Numbered from the stretch's first letter, positions 52,473-62,110 are shown. The stretch is 64,000 bases of DNA from Actinoplanes sp. L3-i22 (GCF_019704555.1 NZ_AP024745.1:10405501-10469500), one strand, 5' to 3'. Translations and numbers: made by a program. The notes: generated by a model from the sequence alone, not told the origin.

Positions 52473-54272
52473 TCAATCCCGGGCGCGGTGTCGTCCGATG
52501 GTCTCCAGAACCCGGGTCAGGCCGCGGCTTCCGCCGGAGCGTTTGATCTCGTACATCGCGTGGTCGGCCGCCCGCAGCGCCGAGTCCGGGTCCGAGGCCG
52601 GGCCGGCCAGGTGGACGCCGACGCTCGCGCCGATCGTGATGTGCTGCCCGGTGATCCGGAACGGCATCTCCACCACCATCCGGACCCGGGTCGCCATCGC
52701 CTCGACGTCACTGGGCCCGAGCGAACCCGGCATCAGCACCACGAACTCGTCGCCGCCGACCCGGGCCAGCACGTCGCCGGCCCGGATGCAGCCGCTCAGC
52801 CGGTCGGCCACCTGACGCAGCAGCTCGTCGCCGGCCTCGTGCCCGTACTGGTCGTTGACCGGCTTGAACCCGTCCAGGTCGACGAAGAGCACCGCCACCG
52901 GGTCCCGCCGCAGCGAGGAGGAGAGCGCGTCCTGCATCCGGCGCCGGTTCGGCAGGCCGGTCAGCGGGTCGTGCTCGGCCTCGTGCGCCAGCCGCTCCTG
53001 GAACGCCCGGTTCTCCGAGATGTCCCGGGCGTTGATCACCACGCCGTTCAGGGCCGGGTTGGCCATCTGGTTGGACGCGGTGAAGTCGAACCAGCGGTAG
53101 TGGCCGGTCGACGCCCGGACCCGGCACTGCAGGCGCAGCACCCCGGCCGGGTCACCGAGCAGGGCGTCCAGCTTCTCCCGCATGGCCGGCTGGTCGTCCG
53201 GGTGCACCATGTCGAAGACGCTGTGCCCGGTGAGCAGGCCCGGCTCGAACCCGAGGATCGCCGCCGAGCTGGGGCTCGTGAAGATCATCCGGCCCTCCCG
53301 GTCGATCACCGTGACGATGTCCGGGGCGTGCTGGAACAGTGCCTGGAACCGCTCGTCGGCGCGCCGACGCTGGATCTGGCTGCGGTAGCCGAGCACCGAG
53401 ATGCCGACCACGCCGATCAGCAGCATGACGAGCAGCGTGATGTTCACCGTCTGGCTGCGGCGGTGCACCGCGCCGTCGAAGGTGGACTTGGTCTGGGTGC
53501 GTACGTAGGAGTAGCCGCTGGGCAGGCCGCCGACCACGATCGCGATCATCGACGTGCTGCCGGACCGGTACTCGACGAACCGGGTGCCGGAGCCCTTGGC
53601 CAGCTGGGTCACGATCGCCTCGTCGGCCCGGCTGCCGACCAGGTCGGGCACGCTGCTCGCGGCCACGATCCCGGCGCTGTCCACCACGTCCGTACGGTGG
53701 TTGCCGCTGGCCAGCTGCACGGTGTACTTCTGCAGCGAGGTGATCGCCACCTGGTTGAGCCCGATCAGGAAACCGACCGGGTCGCCACCGGCCAGGATCG
53801 GCACCGCCACCGCCGCGAGCGCGATGCCGTCCACCGTCATCACCGAGGAGAAACCGACCTCGGAGCCACTGGCGAACTGCTTGCGCATCGGCGCCCAGCC
53901 GGCGTTGTCGGCGGCCGGGACCCCGGCGGTCCGGCTCGCGTTCAGCACGTTGCCGTCCAGGTCGGTGATCAGCATGCCGTACTCGAAGGTGGTGCTCTTC
54001 GACGCGGCCATGACCAGCAGCGCGTGGTCGGCGGCGCCGCCCTTGGCCATCGACAGCGTGTGGTCGGCCAGGACCTGCGCCAACTCCTGCGCTGAGAGCA
54101 GCTGGAGCTGACCGGTCAGGGTCGCGTTGTTGGTGCCCAGCTCAGTGCTGTCGGCGCGGTGCACCGTGTCGGCTGCGCTCAGCGCCGAGCGGTTCACCAT
54201 GATGGCGACCCCGCCGGCAGCTGCGAGCAACAACAGGCTGACTAACACCGCGATCCAGTTCCGTACCCGCAT
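52473..54272 (-). CDS. Membrane PAS-GGDEF diguanylate cyclase with extracellular sensor
   Basis: A 599-residue protein: TM1 (~8-27), an extracellular Cache-like sensor (~30-285), TM2 (~293-313), a PAS domain (~328-450; VIDREGRMIFTSPSS) and GGDEF (~455-590). The active site VGGDEF is intact, and the product-inhibition site RAGD is five residues upstream as usual, so c-di-GMP feedback is expected. ATG 54272 has GAGGAGGAA upstream. It is an outer-signal-to-c-di-GMP converter. Confidence 0.94.
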   Translation of the reverse strand: MRVRNWIAVLVSLLLLAAAGGVAIMVNRSALSAADTVHRADSTELGTNNATLTGQLQLLSAQELAQVLADHTLSMAKGGAADHALLVMAASKSTTFEYGMLITDLDGNVLNASRTAGVPAADNAGWAPMRKQFASGSEVGFSSVMTVDGIALAAVAVPILAGGDPVGFLIGLNQVAITSLQKYTVQLASGNHRTDVVDSAGIVAASSVPDLVGSRADEAIVTQLAKGSGTRFVEYRSGSTSMIAIVVGGLPSGYSYVRTQTKSTFDGAVHRRSQTVNITLLVMLLIGVVGISVLGYRSQIQRRRADERFQALFQHAPDIVTVIDREGRMIFTSPSSAAILGFEPGLLTGHSVFDMVHPDDQPAMREKLDALLGDPAGVLRLQCRVRASTGHYRWFDFTASNQMANPALNGVVINARDISENRAFQERLAHEAEHDPLTGLPNRRRMQDALSSSLRRDPVAVLFVDLDGFKPVNDQYGHEAGDELLRQVADRLSGCIRAGDVLARVGGDEFVVLMPGSLGPSDVEAMATRVRMVVEMPFRITGQHITIGASVGVHLAGPASDPDSALRAADHAMYEIKRSGGSRGLTRVLETIGRHRARD

Positions 54273-54430
54273 CGCGTCTTCCTCCTCACCGCATGACATC
54301 GGCAGAAGATCGCCCGGCTGAATGAACCTGCGGCACAAAACCACCCGCAAACGGGGAGGCGCGCGCACCCATCGACCCCTGATGATGAGGAGGTACCGAC
54401 CCGACGCCCCCGTCGATGATCGGAGCTTGC

Positions 54431-56137
54431 ATGCGCAAACAGGTGGTCGAACCCGCACCGATGAGGTCCGGCCTACGGATCCCCCGGCCTCGACGATCCA
54501 CCGACCCGGCAGCGCCACCGACCCGCGCCCGCATCGTGCGAGCCCCGCTCAGTCTCACCGGCGCCGGACTCGCCGCCGTGTTCTTCTGCCTCGCGTTCAC
54601 CCCGTCGCTGCTCCCCCGGAACGGGGTCCTGCAGGGCGTGGTGGCCGGGATCACCGCCGCGATGGGGTACGCGCTGGGCACCGCGATCGGGGCACTGATC
54701 CGGCTCCGGTTCCGGTTCTCCCCCCGCGCGGTCCGGATCTGGTGGCGGGTGCTGGCCGTGCTGCTGCTCCCGATGATCGCCACCTGCCTGGTGCTCGGCG
54801 TGCGCTGGCAACGGGAGCTGCGGCTGCGGCTCGGGATGGCGCCGGCGCAGGAGTACGACATCGTCCGTACCGTCGGAGCCGGCCTGCTCACCTTCGGCCT
54901 GATCCTGCTGATCGCCCGCGCCCTGCGCCTGGCCACGCACGGCTGCGCCCAGGTGTTCCGGCTGGTCGTGCCGGAGCGGGCGGCGTACTGCGCGGGCACC
55001 GTGGTGGTCGCCGTGCTCAGCTACAGCGCGTTCGACGGCCTGCTGGTCGCGCACCTGTTCGCGGTCGCCGACCGGTCCGCCGCGGTGATCAACAACGGGA
55101 CCGGGAACGGGGTGCGGATCCCGAGCTCACCACTGCGCTCCGGGGGACCGGACTCGCTCGTGCCCTGGGACACCCTGGGCCGGCAGGGGCGGAACTTCGT
55201 GGCCAGCGCACCCAGCCCGGACGAGCTGGCCACGTTCGCCGGGCACCCGGCGATGGAGCCGATCCGCCTCTACGCCGGGCTGGCCTCGGCCGGCACCATG
55301 CGGGAACGCGCCGACCTGGTGGTCCGCGAAATGGATCGGACCGGCGCGTTCCAGCGTCAGGTGGTGGCGCTGTTCACCCCGACCGGCACCGGCTGGGTGG
55401 ACAACCGGGTCACCCAGTCCCTGGAGTACATGTATGCCGGGAACACCGCGCTGGTCTCCATGCAGTACTCCTACCTGCCCAGCTCGATCGCGTTCGTCGG
55501 CGACCGGTCGGCGGTGGTGGACGCGGCGTCCGCGCTGATCACGGCGGTGCGCCAGCGCTGGTCGGCACTGCCCGCCGGCCATCGGCCCAAGCTGCTGCTG
55601 TTCGGCGAGAGCCTCGGGACGTACGGCATCGAGTCGACCTTCGGCAGCGCCGCCGACCTGGTGAACGGGGCGGACGGGGTGCTGATGGAGGGGCCGACCT
55701 TCGCCAACCCGATCCACCAGCGGCTCACCCGGCAGCGGGCGCCCGGCACGCCGGTCTGGGACCCGGTCTATCCGGGGCTGCCGGTGGAGTTCGCCGACAC
55801 CGGGGAGGAACTGCGCAATCGGCCCGGTCCCCAGCCCAAGGTGGTCTACCTGCAGAACTCGTCCGACCCGGTGGTCTGGTGGAACTGGAGCCTGCTGTGG
55901 AAGCGGCCGCCGTGGCTGCACGGCGAGCGCGGGCCGGACGTCACCCCGGCCATGCACTGGTTTCCCTGGGTGACGTTCTGGCAGACCACGTGCGACCTGG
56001 TCTTCGCCAACCAGGCGCCGACCGGGCACGGGCACGTCTACAAGTCGACGACGGTGGACGGGTGGGCGACGGTCGCGCCGCCGCCGGGGTGGACCGTGGC
56101 CGACACGATGCGGCTGCGGGAGCGGCTGGGCAACTGA
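54431..56137 (+). CDS. Membrane alpha/beta-hydrolase family protein (PF10081-like)
   Basis: A 568-residue protein with about five N-terminal membrane helices (~35-215), then an alpha/beta-hydrolase-like domain with nucleophile elbow FGESLGTYG. The sequence resembles a conserved actinobacterial membrane hydrolase family; substrate unknown. ATG 54431 has GGAG upstream; ATG 54416 is also in frame. The gene is divergent from the PAS-GGDEF gene. Confidence 0.87.
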   Translation: MRKQVVEPAPMRSGLRIPRPRRSTDPAAPPTRARIVRAPLSLTGAGLAAVFFCLAFTPSLLPRNGVLQGVVAGITAAMGYALGTAIGALIRLRFRFSPRAVRIWWRVLAVLLLPMIATCLVLGVRWQRELRLRLGMAPAQEYDIVRTVGAGLLTFGLILLIARALRLATHGCAQVFRLVVPERAAYCAGTVVVAVLSYSAFDGLLVAHLFAVADRSAAVINNGTGNGVRIPSSPLRSGGPDSLVPWDTLGRQGRNFVASAPSPDELATFAGHPAMEPIRLYAGLASAGTMRERADLVVREMDRTGAFQRQVVALFTPTGTGWVDNRVTQSLEYMYAGNTALVSMQYSYLPSSIAFVGDRSAVVDAASALITAVRQRWSALPAGHRPKLLLFGESLGTYGIESTFGSAADLVNGADGVLMEGPTFANPIHQRLTRQRAPGTPVWDPVYPGLPVEFADTGEELRNRPGPQPKVVYLQNSSDPVVWWNWSLLWKRPPWLHGERGPDVTPAMHWFPWVTFWQTTCDLVFANQAPTGHGHVYKSTTVDGWATVAPPPGWTVADTMRLRERLGN

Positions 56138-56194
56138 CCTGATCGGGGCGGGGTTTGCCGGCGTACCGGGGCAATTGGCTTTTTGGGGTTTTTG

Positions 56195-56740
56195 TCAGCG
56201 TTTGAGCCAGGGCTGCAGGGCTCGGGTGACCCGGGGCAGCACCAGGTAGGTCATGATCGGGGTCAGCACCAGCGTGGTGATCATCGTGCGCAGGACGAGG
56301 TGCAGGCCGGTCAGGTAGGGGGCGAGCAGCCAGCCGGCGAGCAGGCTGACCGGGAAGAAGCCCAGCCAGATGGTGACCGCCTGCTTCCAGCGCGGCGGAG
56401 TCTGCACGTCCTGCTTGACGTGCAGCTCGCGCGGCGGGTCGAACCAGCCCTCGATGCCGGTGCGCCGCTCCACCCGGGTGTGCTCGACGAAACCCTCCGC
56501 GGAGGTCAGCCACCAGCGCCGCTGCGGGGACTCCTCCCAGTCCCGCAGCGCCTCCGCGTCGGCGAAGCGGTAGAGCATGTGCCACTCCGGCGAGCCCGGC
56601 TCGGGCTGGACCCAGCCGGTGCCGAGAAACCCCGGGAAGTCCTCGGCCAGGGAGGCTCCGGCTCGCACCCAGGCGGTCATCTCCGCCGCTCGCGACGGGT
56701 CGGCGCGGCGGGTGATGGCGACGGTGACAGCGGATTCCAT
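56195..56740 (-). CDS. ABM-domain membrane protein
   Basis: A 181-residue protein. Residues ~1-100 are an antibiotic-biosynthesis-monooxygenase (ABM/dimeric alpha-beta barrel) domain, with EWHMLYRFADAEALRDWEES. Two membrane helices follow (~117-137 and ~145-168). Fusions of this kind are conserved hypothetical proteins; no catalytic role is shown. It is divergent from the beta-propeller gene. Confidence 0.85.
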   Translation of the reverse strand: MESAVTVAITRRADPSRAAEMTAWVRAGASLAEDFPGFLGTGWVQPEPGSPEWHMLYRFADAEALRDWEESPQRRWWLTSAEGFVEHTRVERRTGIEGWFDPPRELHVKQDVQTPPRWKQAVTIWLGFFPVSLLAGWLLAPYLTGLHLVLRTMITTLVLTPIMTYLVLPRVTRALQPWLKR

Positions 56741-56834
56741 GTCTCACATTGTGGTACGGAACTGTTTCGGGTCGGTGGCGTACCGCCGATCAGTGCCGTG
56801 CCACACACCTGTCGAGCCGGTATGTTCTGCGAGC

Positions 56835-58169
56835 ATGACGATCAAACGAAGGTTGTCGATGGTCCTGGGCGTGCTCGCGGTGATCGCCACCCCGGTCCCC
56901 GCAGCCGCCTCCCCCGCAGCCGCCTCCCCCGCTGCCGCTTCCGCCGGCTCTTCCGCCGCGTCGGCGTCTGCCGGCTCTCCCGATTTTTCGGCTTTTTCCG
57001 ATTTTTTGGCTCTTTCTGCCGCGTCGGCGCCCGCCTCTTCCGCCGCGTCGGCGCCCGCCTGGCGGCTCACCGACACCGGGACCACCGCTCGGTTCCGTGG
57101 GCTGGCCCCGGTCAGCGCCTCGGTCGCCTGGGTGGCCGGCAGCGCCGGGACCGTCCTGCGCACCGTCGACGGCGGCCGCACCTGGTCCTCGGTCGGCCCG
57201 GCGGACGCCGCTGAGCTGCAGTTCCGGGACATCGAGGCGTTCGACGCCCGGCACGCGGTGGCGCTGACCATCGGCTCCGGCACCGACTCCCGGATCTACA
57301 CCACCGCGGACGCCGGGAAGACCTGGACCCGGACGTTCCAGAACGAGGACGCGGCCGCGTTCTACGACTGCATGACGTTCCTCGACCGGCGGCACGGCCT
57401 GGCCCTCTCCGACCCGGTCGACGGAAAGTTCCGGATCCTCGCCACCCGCGACGGCGGCCGGTCCTGGTCCGTCCTCCCGGCCACCGGCATGCCCGCGGCC
57501 CTCGACGGCGAGTTCGCCTTCGCCGCCAGCGGCACCTGCCTGGTCTCCACCACCCCCGGCCACCTCACCGCACGCGACTCCGCCACCCCGGCCGACCACC
57601 TCGCCTCGCGCGACCCCGCCGCTCCGGCCGGTGACTCCTCCGCTCCGGCCAACCGCCTCGCCTCGCGTGACTCCTCCGGCCAGGCCGACCAACTCGCCTC
57701 GCGTGACTCCGCCGGCCAGGCGTTCTTCGCCACCGGGGGCGGCGCGACCGCCCGGGTGTTCAGCTCCCGCGACCTCGGGCGCACCTGGCAGGTCACCGCG
57801 ACCCCGATCCCGAGCGGCCCGAGCGCCGGCATCTACGGCCTGGCCTTCCGCGACCCGGCCCACGGCCTCGCCGTCGGCGGCGACTACACCGTCCCGGAAT
57901 CCGCTCCGTCCGGCGCGGCGGTCACCCGGAACGGCCGCACCTGGACGGTGTCCCGGACGGTCCCGGGCGAATACCGCTCCGGCGTCACCTGGTCCGGCTC
58001 GCACGACGCGCTCACGGTCGGCCCGACCGGCAGCGACCTCTCCCGCGACGGCGGCTTGACCTGGCAACGCTTCGACACCGGCAGCTTCGACGCCGTCGCC
58101 TGCGTGGGTCACGCCTGCTGGGCCTCCGGGGAACAGGGCCGCGTGGCCCGCCTGACCTGGCCCCACTAA
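56835..58169 (+). CDS. Secreted YCF48/BNR-like beta-propeller protein with repeat insertions
   Basis: A 444-residue exported protein: signal peptide (~1-25), an Ala/Ser/Pro-rich segment (~26-75) and a sialidase/YCF48-like propeller with blades marked by TVDGGRTWSSV, TADAGKTWTRT, TRDGGRSWSVL, SRDLGRTWQVT and SRDGGLTWQRF. Between blades lies a ~55-residue insertion built of repeated LASRDSAGQAD-like units (coding 57,560-57,720). It resembles the oxidoreductase-annotated YCF48 family. Binding partner unknown. Confidence 0.87.
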   Translation: MTIKRRLSMVLGVLAVIATPVPAAASPAAASPAAASAGSSAASASAGSPDFSAFSDFLALSAASAPASSAASAPAWRLTDTGTTARFRGLAPVSASVAWVAGSAGTVLRTVDGGRTWSSVGPADAAELQFRDIEAFDARHAVALTIGSGTDSRIYTTADAGKTWTRTFQNEDAAAFYDCMTFLDRRHGLALSDPVDGKFRILATRDGGRSWSVLPATGMPAALDGEFAFAASGTCLVSTTPGHLTARDSATPADHLASRDPAAPAGDSSAPANRLASRDSSGQADQLASRDSAGQAFFATGGGATARVFSSRDLGRTWQVTATPIPSGPSAGIYGLAFRDPAHGLAVGGDYTVPESAPSGAAVTRNGRTWTVSRTVPGEYRSGVTWSGSHDALTVGPTGSDLSRDGGLTWQRFDTGSFDAVACVGHACWASGEQGRVARLTWPH

Positions 58170-58604
58170 CCCCACCCAGGACAAGCACAGTTCGCCAAAC
58201 CACCGAAGGCCACAAACGGCTGCAAACGCCGGCACGAGAGGGGCGGGAACGGACCGCAAGCGCGGGTTCAGGTCGCGACGACCGAGCGGGCGGACGCGGG
58301 CGGGCAGGCGACGCGTGGACGAGCGGGCCCGGGCGAGCAGGCGGGCCTGGCCGAGCAAGCAGGCCCGCCCGGGCACGGGCCGACGCGGGCCGGCGCGGGC
58401 GCGGGCCGGCGCGGGCCGGCGCGGGCCGGCGCGGGCGCGGGCCGGCGCGGGCCGGCGCGGGCGCGGGCGCCAACAGGCGCGAGCCAAACGGCCAAGGACG
58501 AGCCACACGGTCAAGCGCGCGCCACACGGTCAAGCGCGGGCCAGACGGGGGCGAAACGGGGGCGAGCGGGCGCAGGCAAGCAGGCGAACGCGCAGGTCGG
58601 CAGG
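58170..58604. other. Noncoding repeat-rich gap
   Basis: No gene is supported. It contains the 10-bp GC repeat at 58375-58471 and two 19-bp repeats (AGCCACACGGTCAAGCGCG type) at 58501-58538. Confidence 0.6.
58375..58471. repeat. GC-rich short tandem repeat
   Basis: Units of GCGGGCCGGC repeated about seven times, with GCGGGC spacers, giving nearly pure G+C over ~95 bp. Confidence 0.85.
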
Positions 58605-59243
58605 TCAGGCGTTGAGGAAGGTCAGGACGGCCAGGACTCGGCGGTTGTCGTCGTCGGACGGGGGAAGGTCGAGCTTGGTGAAGATGCTGTTGATGTGTTT
58701 GCTGACCGCCTTCTCCCCGACGAACAGTTTGGTGGCGATCGCCGCGTTGGAGCGGCCCTCCGCCATCAGGCCGAGGACCTCTCGTTCCCGGCCGGTGAGG
58801 GCGGACAGTGGCGACTGGCGGCGGGCCAGCAGCTGGTAGACGACCTCCGGGTCCATGGCGGTGCCGCCGGTGGCGACCCGGCGGACGGCGTCGACGAACT
58901 GGGCGACGTGCGAGACGCGGTCCTTGAGCAGGTAGCCGACGCCGCCGCTCCGGTCGGAGAGCAGCTCGCGGGCATATAGCGGCTCGACGTGCTGGCTGAG
59001 GACCAGCACCGGCATCCCGGGGATCACGCCGCGCGCGGCGATCGCGGCCTGCAGGCCCTCGTCGGTGAACGTCGGCGGCAGGCGCACGTCCACCACGGCC
59101 ACGTCCGGACGGTGCTCCACCAGGGCGGGCAGCAGCGCCGGCCCGTTGTCCACGGCGGACACCACCTCGCAGCCGTGCGCGGTCAGCAGTCGGGTCAACC
59201 CGTCCCGGAGGAGGGCGTGGTCTTCGGCGAGAACGACGCGCAA
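58605..59243 (-). CDS. NarL/LuxR-type response regulator
   Basis: A 212-residue protein. Receiver domain with phospho-acceptor Asp52 (VVDVRLP) and acidic pair Glu7/Asp8. C-terminal LuxR helix-turn-helix (LTGREREVLGLMAEGRSN, 145-190). Only a TTG fits the start (LRVVLAEDHALL), with GGAG six bases upstream. The start lies 49 bases inside the 3' end of the histidine-kinase gene, which gives tight translational coupling. Confidence 0.94.
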   Translation of the reverse strand: MRVVLAEDHALLRDGLTRLLTAHGCEVVSAVDNGPALLPALVEHRPDVAVVDVRLPPTFTDEGLQAAIAARGVIPGMPVLVLSQHVEPLYARELLSDRSGGVGYLLKDRVSHVAQFVDAVRRVATGGTAMDPEVVYQLLARRQSPLSALTGREREVLGLMAEGRSNAAIATKLFVGEKAVSKHINSIFTKLDLPPSDDDNRRVLAVLTFLNA

Positions 59244-60481
59244 GGCAGCTCCATGGTCACGACGGTCGGTCCGCCCGGAGGGCTGGACAGCCTCATCGTG
59301 CCATCGAAAGCGGAGAGACGGCGCTCGATACCTCGCAGGCCGGTGCCGCCGGTCGGGTTCGCGCCGCCCAGCCCGTCGTCGCTGACCTGCATGACCAGCA
59401 TCGTTCCGGTGTGCCAGAGATCGACCCGGCCGTGCTGGGCGAAGCTGTGCCGGGTGGTGTTGGCGAGCGCCTCGGCGACCGCGAAGTAGGCCGCCGACTC
59501 GACCGGGGTGTCCAGCCGCCCGGACAGCGCGGTCTCCACCGTGATCGGGATCGGCAGCGCCAGGGCGAGCGCGCGGACCGCCCCGTCCAGCCCGCGCTCG
59601 GCGAGCACCGGCGGGTGGATGCCGCGGACCAGGTGGCGCAGGTCGGCGAGCGCCGCGCTGCTGGTCTCCCGCGCCTCGGCGAGCAGCTTGCGGGCACCGT
59701 CCGGATCGGTCTCCACCATCTCCTCGGCCAGGCCGATCGTCATGCCCAGCGACACCAGCCGGACCTGGGCGCCGTCGTGCAGGTCACGCTCGATCCGGCG
59801 GAGCTCGGCGGCCTGCGCGTCGACCGTGTCGGCCCGGGTGACGGTGAGGTGGCTGACCCGCAGGCGCAGGTCGGCGTTGCGGGTCGGGGCGAGCAGCAGC
59901 CGGCCGAAGAGCGCGTCGAAGCGGCGGAGATAGGGAGCCGCGGTCAACCCGATGAACAGGATCAGCACGCCCTGCGGCAGGGACAGGAACGCGTCGCCGA
60001 CCGTCTCGAACGGCCAGATCGCGCCGTAGCCATACCACCCCGTGCCGAGCCAGATCCAGAGCGGGATGAGCAGCGTGCCCTCGAGGCCGTAGAGCGGAAT
60101 GGCCAGACCGGCCACGCCGAGAGTGACACCGATCACGGCGCCCGGCACCAGCCAGGCGAAGTCGCGCCAGGTGGCCGGGTCGGTCACGACCCATCGGAAG
60201 TGCCGCCAGCCGCCGAGAACGGCCCGTTCCGGGGCCGGGCGATAGGGCCGCGGGATCGTGACACCGGACCGCGCGGCGATCCGGCGGCCCAGGTCGGCAC
60301 GCGCCCTGACCAGGCGGGTGACCAGCGGGAACAGCACCATCCCGACCCCCGGCACCACGGTCAGCGCCAGGGTCACCACCGAGAGCACGAGCAGTGGCAG
60401 GTTCAGCACCGCCAGGGGGATCGCGATCAGCCCGCCGAGGACGGCACGGAGCCCGCCGTGAATCCAGTCACGCGAGTCCAT
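59195..60481 (-). CDS. Membrane histidine kinase (HisKA_3), partner of the LuxR regulator
   Basis: A 428-residue kinase. Membrane helices occupy the first ~190 residues (a sensor-family integral domain), then the phospho-acceptor His in ERDLHDGAQVRLVSLGM and the ATP-binding domain (ANTTRHSFAQHG, DDGLGGANPTGGTGLRG). The signal is unknown; with no extracellular domain it may sense envelope stress. ATG 60481 has GGAGG upstream; ATG 60490 is also possible. Confidence 0.93.
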   Translation of the reverse strand: MDSRDWIHGGLRAVLGGLIAIPLAVLNLPLLVLSVVTLALTVVPGVGMVLFPLVTRLVRARADLGRRIAARSGVTIPRPYRPAPERAVLGGWRHFRWVVTDPATWRDFAWLVPGAVIGVTLGVAGLAIPLYGLEGTLLIPLWIWLGTGWYGYGAIWPFETVGDAFLSLPQGVLILFIGLTAAPYLRRFDALFGRLLLAPTRNADLRLRVSHLTVTRADTVDAQAAELRRIERDLHDGAQVRLVSLGMTIGLAEEMVETDPDGARKLLAEARETSSAALADLRHLVRGIHPPVLAERGLDGAVRALALALPIPITVETALSGRLDTPVESAAYFAVAEALANTTRHSFAQHGRVDLWHTGTMLVMQVSDDGLGGANPTGGTGLRGIERRLSAFDGTMRLSSPPGGPTVVTMELPCASFSPKTTPSSGTG

Positions 60482-60591
60482 GGCCTCCATCCTGACCACC
60501 CACCGCACGCTTGTCGGTAGTGCCAGCACTACCCCGGTTCGGGTGCCTGCACTGCTGACCGGAGGGCGCCGAACCGGAAGGCTCGACCGGT

Positions 60592-61602
60592 ATGACGACC
60601 ATGACGGAGCGGCCGCGGGCCGCCGGAAGTGATTTCGCGGAGTTGAACCGACGGATCAACGCGGCCGGTCTGCTGCGCCGCCGGCCCGGCTACTACGCCG
60701 TGCGCCTGGGTCTGGCCGCGCTCGCGCTGGTCGGCGGCTGGGCGGCGTTCTTCCTGGTCGGCGCGTCCTGGTGGACGCTCGCCGTGGCGGCCTTCCTGGC
60801 CGTGGTGTTCGCGCAGGTCGCGCTCGTCGCGCACGATCTCGCGCACCGGCAGGTCTTCCGCACCAACCGGCCGAGCTCGCGGGCCGGTCTGCTGGCCGGC
60901 AACCTGGCGATCGGGATGTCCTACGGGTATTGGATGGACAAGCACACCAAGCATCACGCCAATCCGAATCACGACGACCTCGATCCGGACGTCGGGCCGG
61001 GCGTGCTGGTCTGGTCGCCGGAGCAGGCCCGCGGCAAGGGATTCCTGGTCAGACACCAGGCCTGGCTGTTCTTCCCGCTGCTCACCCTGCTGGGTCTCTC
61101 GCTGAAGCGGGACAGCGTCCGCGCGCTGCGCAACGGGACGGTGAAGCAGCGCGGGCTGGAGTCGGTCCTGCTCGGCGCGCACTTCCTCGGCTACGCGGCG
61201 GCGCTGCTGCTGGTGCTGACCCCGCTGCAGGCGCTGGCGTTCCTCGTCGTACACCAGGCGCTTTTCGGGGTTTATCTGGGAATGACCTTCGCGCCCAATC
61301 ACAAGGGCATGCCGCACCCGGACGGAACCGAGGACTATCTGCGCAAGCAGGTGCTGACCTCACGCAATGTGCGGGGCGGGTTCCTGACCGACGTGGCGCT
61401 CGGCGGGCTGAACTATCAGATCGAGCACCACCTTTTCCCGGCGATGCCGACACCCAATCTGCCGAAGGCGCAGCCGATCGTGCGGGAATACTGCGCGGAG
61501 ATCGGCGTCCCCTACGAGATGACCGGTCTGATCGATTCCTACAAGCAGGCCCTGAGCCATTTGCACGAGGTCGGCGCGGAACTGCGTGCCGACAGATCAT
61601 GA
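60592..61602 (+). CDS. Front-end-type acyl desaturase
   Basis: A 336-residue membrane desaturase with histidine boxes HDLAH (81-85), HTKHH (118-122) and QIEHH (276-280). The Gln in the third box is typical of front-end (delta-6/delta-5-like) desaturases, and there is no fused cytochrome b5. It introduces a double bond in membrane acyl chains using a ferredoxin-type donor not encoded here. It is divergent from the histidine-kinase gene, so the pair could regulate membrane fluidity as DesKR does (inference). Confidence 0.92.
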   Translation: MTTMTERPRAAGSDFAELNRRINAAGLLRRRPGYYAVRLGLAALALVGGWAAFFLVGASWWTLAVAAFLAVVFAQVALVAHDLAHRQVFRTNRPSSRAGLLAGNLAIGMSYGYWMDKHTKHHANPNHDDLDPDVGPGVLVWSPEQARGKGFLVRHQAWLFFPLLTLLGLSLKRDSVRALRNGTVKQRGLESVLLGAHFLGYAAALLLVLTPLQALAFLVVHQALFGVYLGMTFAPNHKGMPHPDGTEDYLRKQVLTSRNVRGGFLTDVALGGLNYQIEHHLFPAMPTPNLPKAQPIVREYCAEIGVPYEMTGLIDSYKQALSHLHEVGAELRADRS

Positions 61603-61629
61603 AACAAAATCCGGAAAACAAGGCCGCCC

Positions 61630-61654
61630 GGGGGCGCGCTCGGCGCGCGCCCCA
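61630..61654. terminator. Bidirectional terminator
   Basis: GGGGCGCGC pairs with GCGCGCCCC (9 bp, 5-base loop) between the convergent desaturase and secreted-protein genes. Confidence 0.75.
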
Positions 61655-61690
61655 CGGCCGCATTCATGAAAACAATTCGGGGGTACGGCG

Positions 61691-62110
61691 TCAGCCGATC
61701 CCGATGTTGTTGTGCGCGCTCACCGGAGCGAACCGCCGGTTGCCCAGCCAGACCGCGTCGTACCCGTTGACGAGCAGGTTCGCCAGCGAGACGGGCGGCG
61801 GGACGGGCCCGTTCTTGCACTCGGCCCAGCCACCGAAGTCGGTGGTCGCCTCGCAGAGCGGGAAGCGCTCACCGGTGGTGGTGAACTGGATCGGCAGGCC
61901 GGCCACCGGGTGACCGTCCCACGTCGTGAAGTGGGCCTTGAGCCCGAGCGTCTCGCGAGCGATGACGTCGAGCGTGCCGTAGTAGGCGGTCGCGTTCATC
62001 CGGACGGGACCGAAACGCGGTGCGGTGGGGGCGGCCTGAGCAGGGCTGGAGGCGGCAAGGCCGGCCAGAACCGCGACTGCGGCAAGCCATCGGAGGGTCG
62101 TTTGCTTCAT
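61691..62110 (-). CDS. Small secreted protein (139 aa)
   Basis: Signal peptide ~1-29 (ends SPAQA), then a compact beta-rich domain with LKAHFTTWDGHPVAGLPIQF, resembling bacterial Ig-like/CARDB-type folds. It has two Cys residues (LCEATT, ECKNG), which may form a disulphide. ATG 62110 is preferred because it gives a complete signal peptide. Function unknown. Confidence 0.82.
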   Translation of the reverse strand: MKQTTLRWLAAVAVLAGLAASSPAQAAPTAPRFGPVRMNATAYYGTLDVIARETLGLKAHFTTWDGHPVAGLPIQFTTTGERFPLCEATTDFGGWAECKNGPVPPPVSLANLLVNGYDAVWLGNRRFAPVSAHNNIGIG

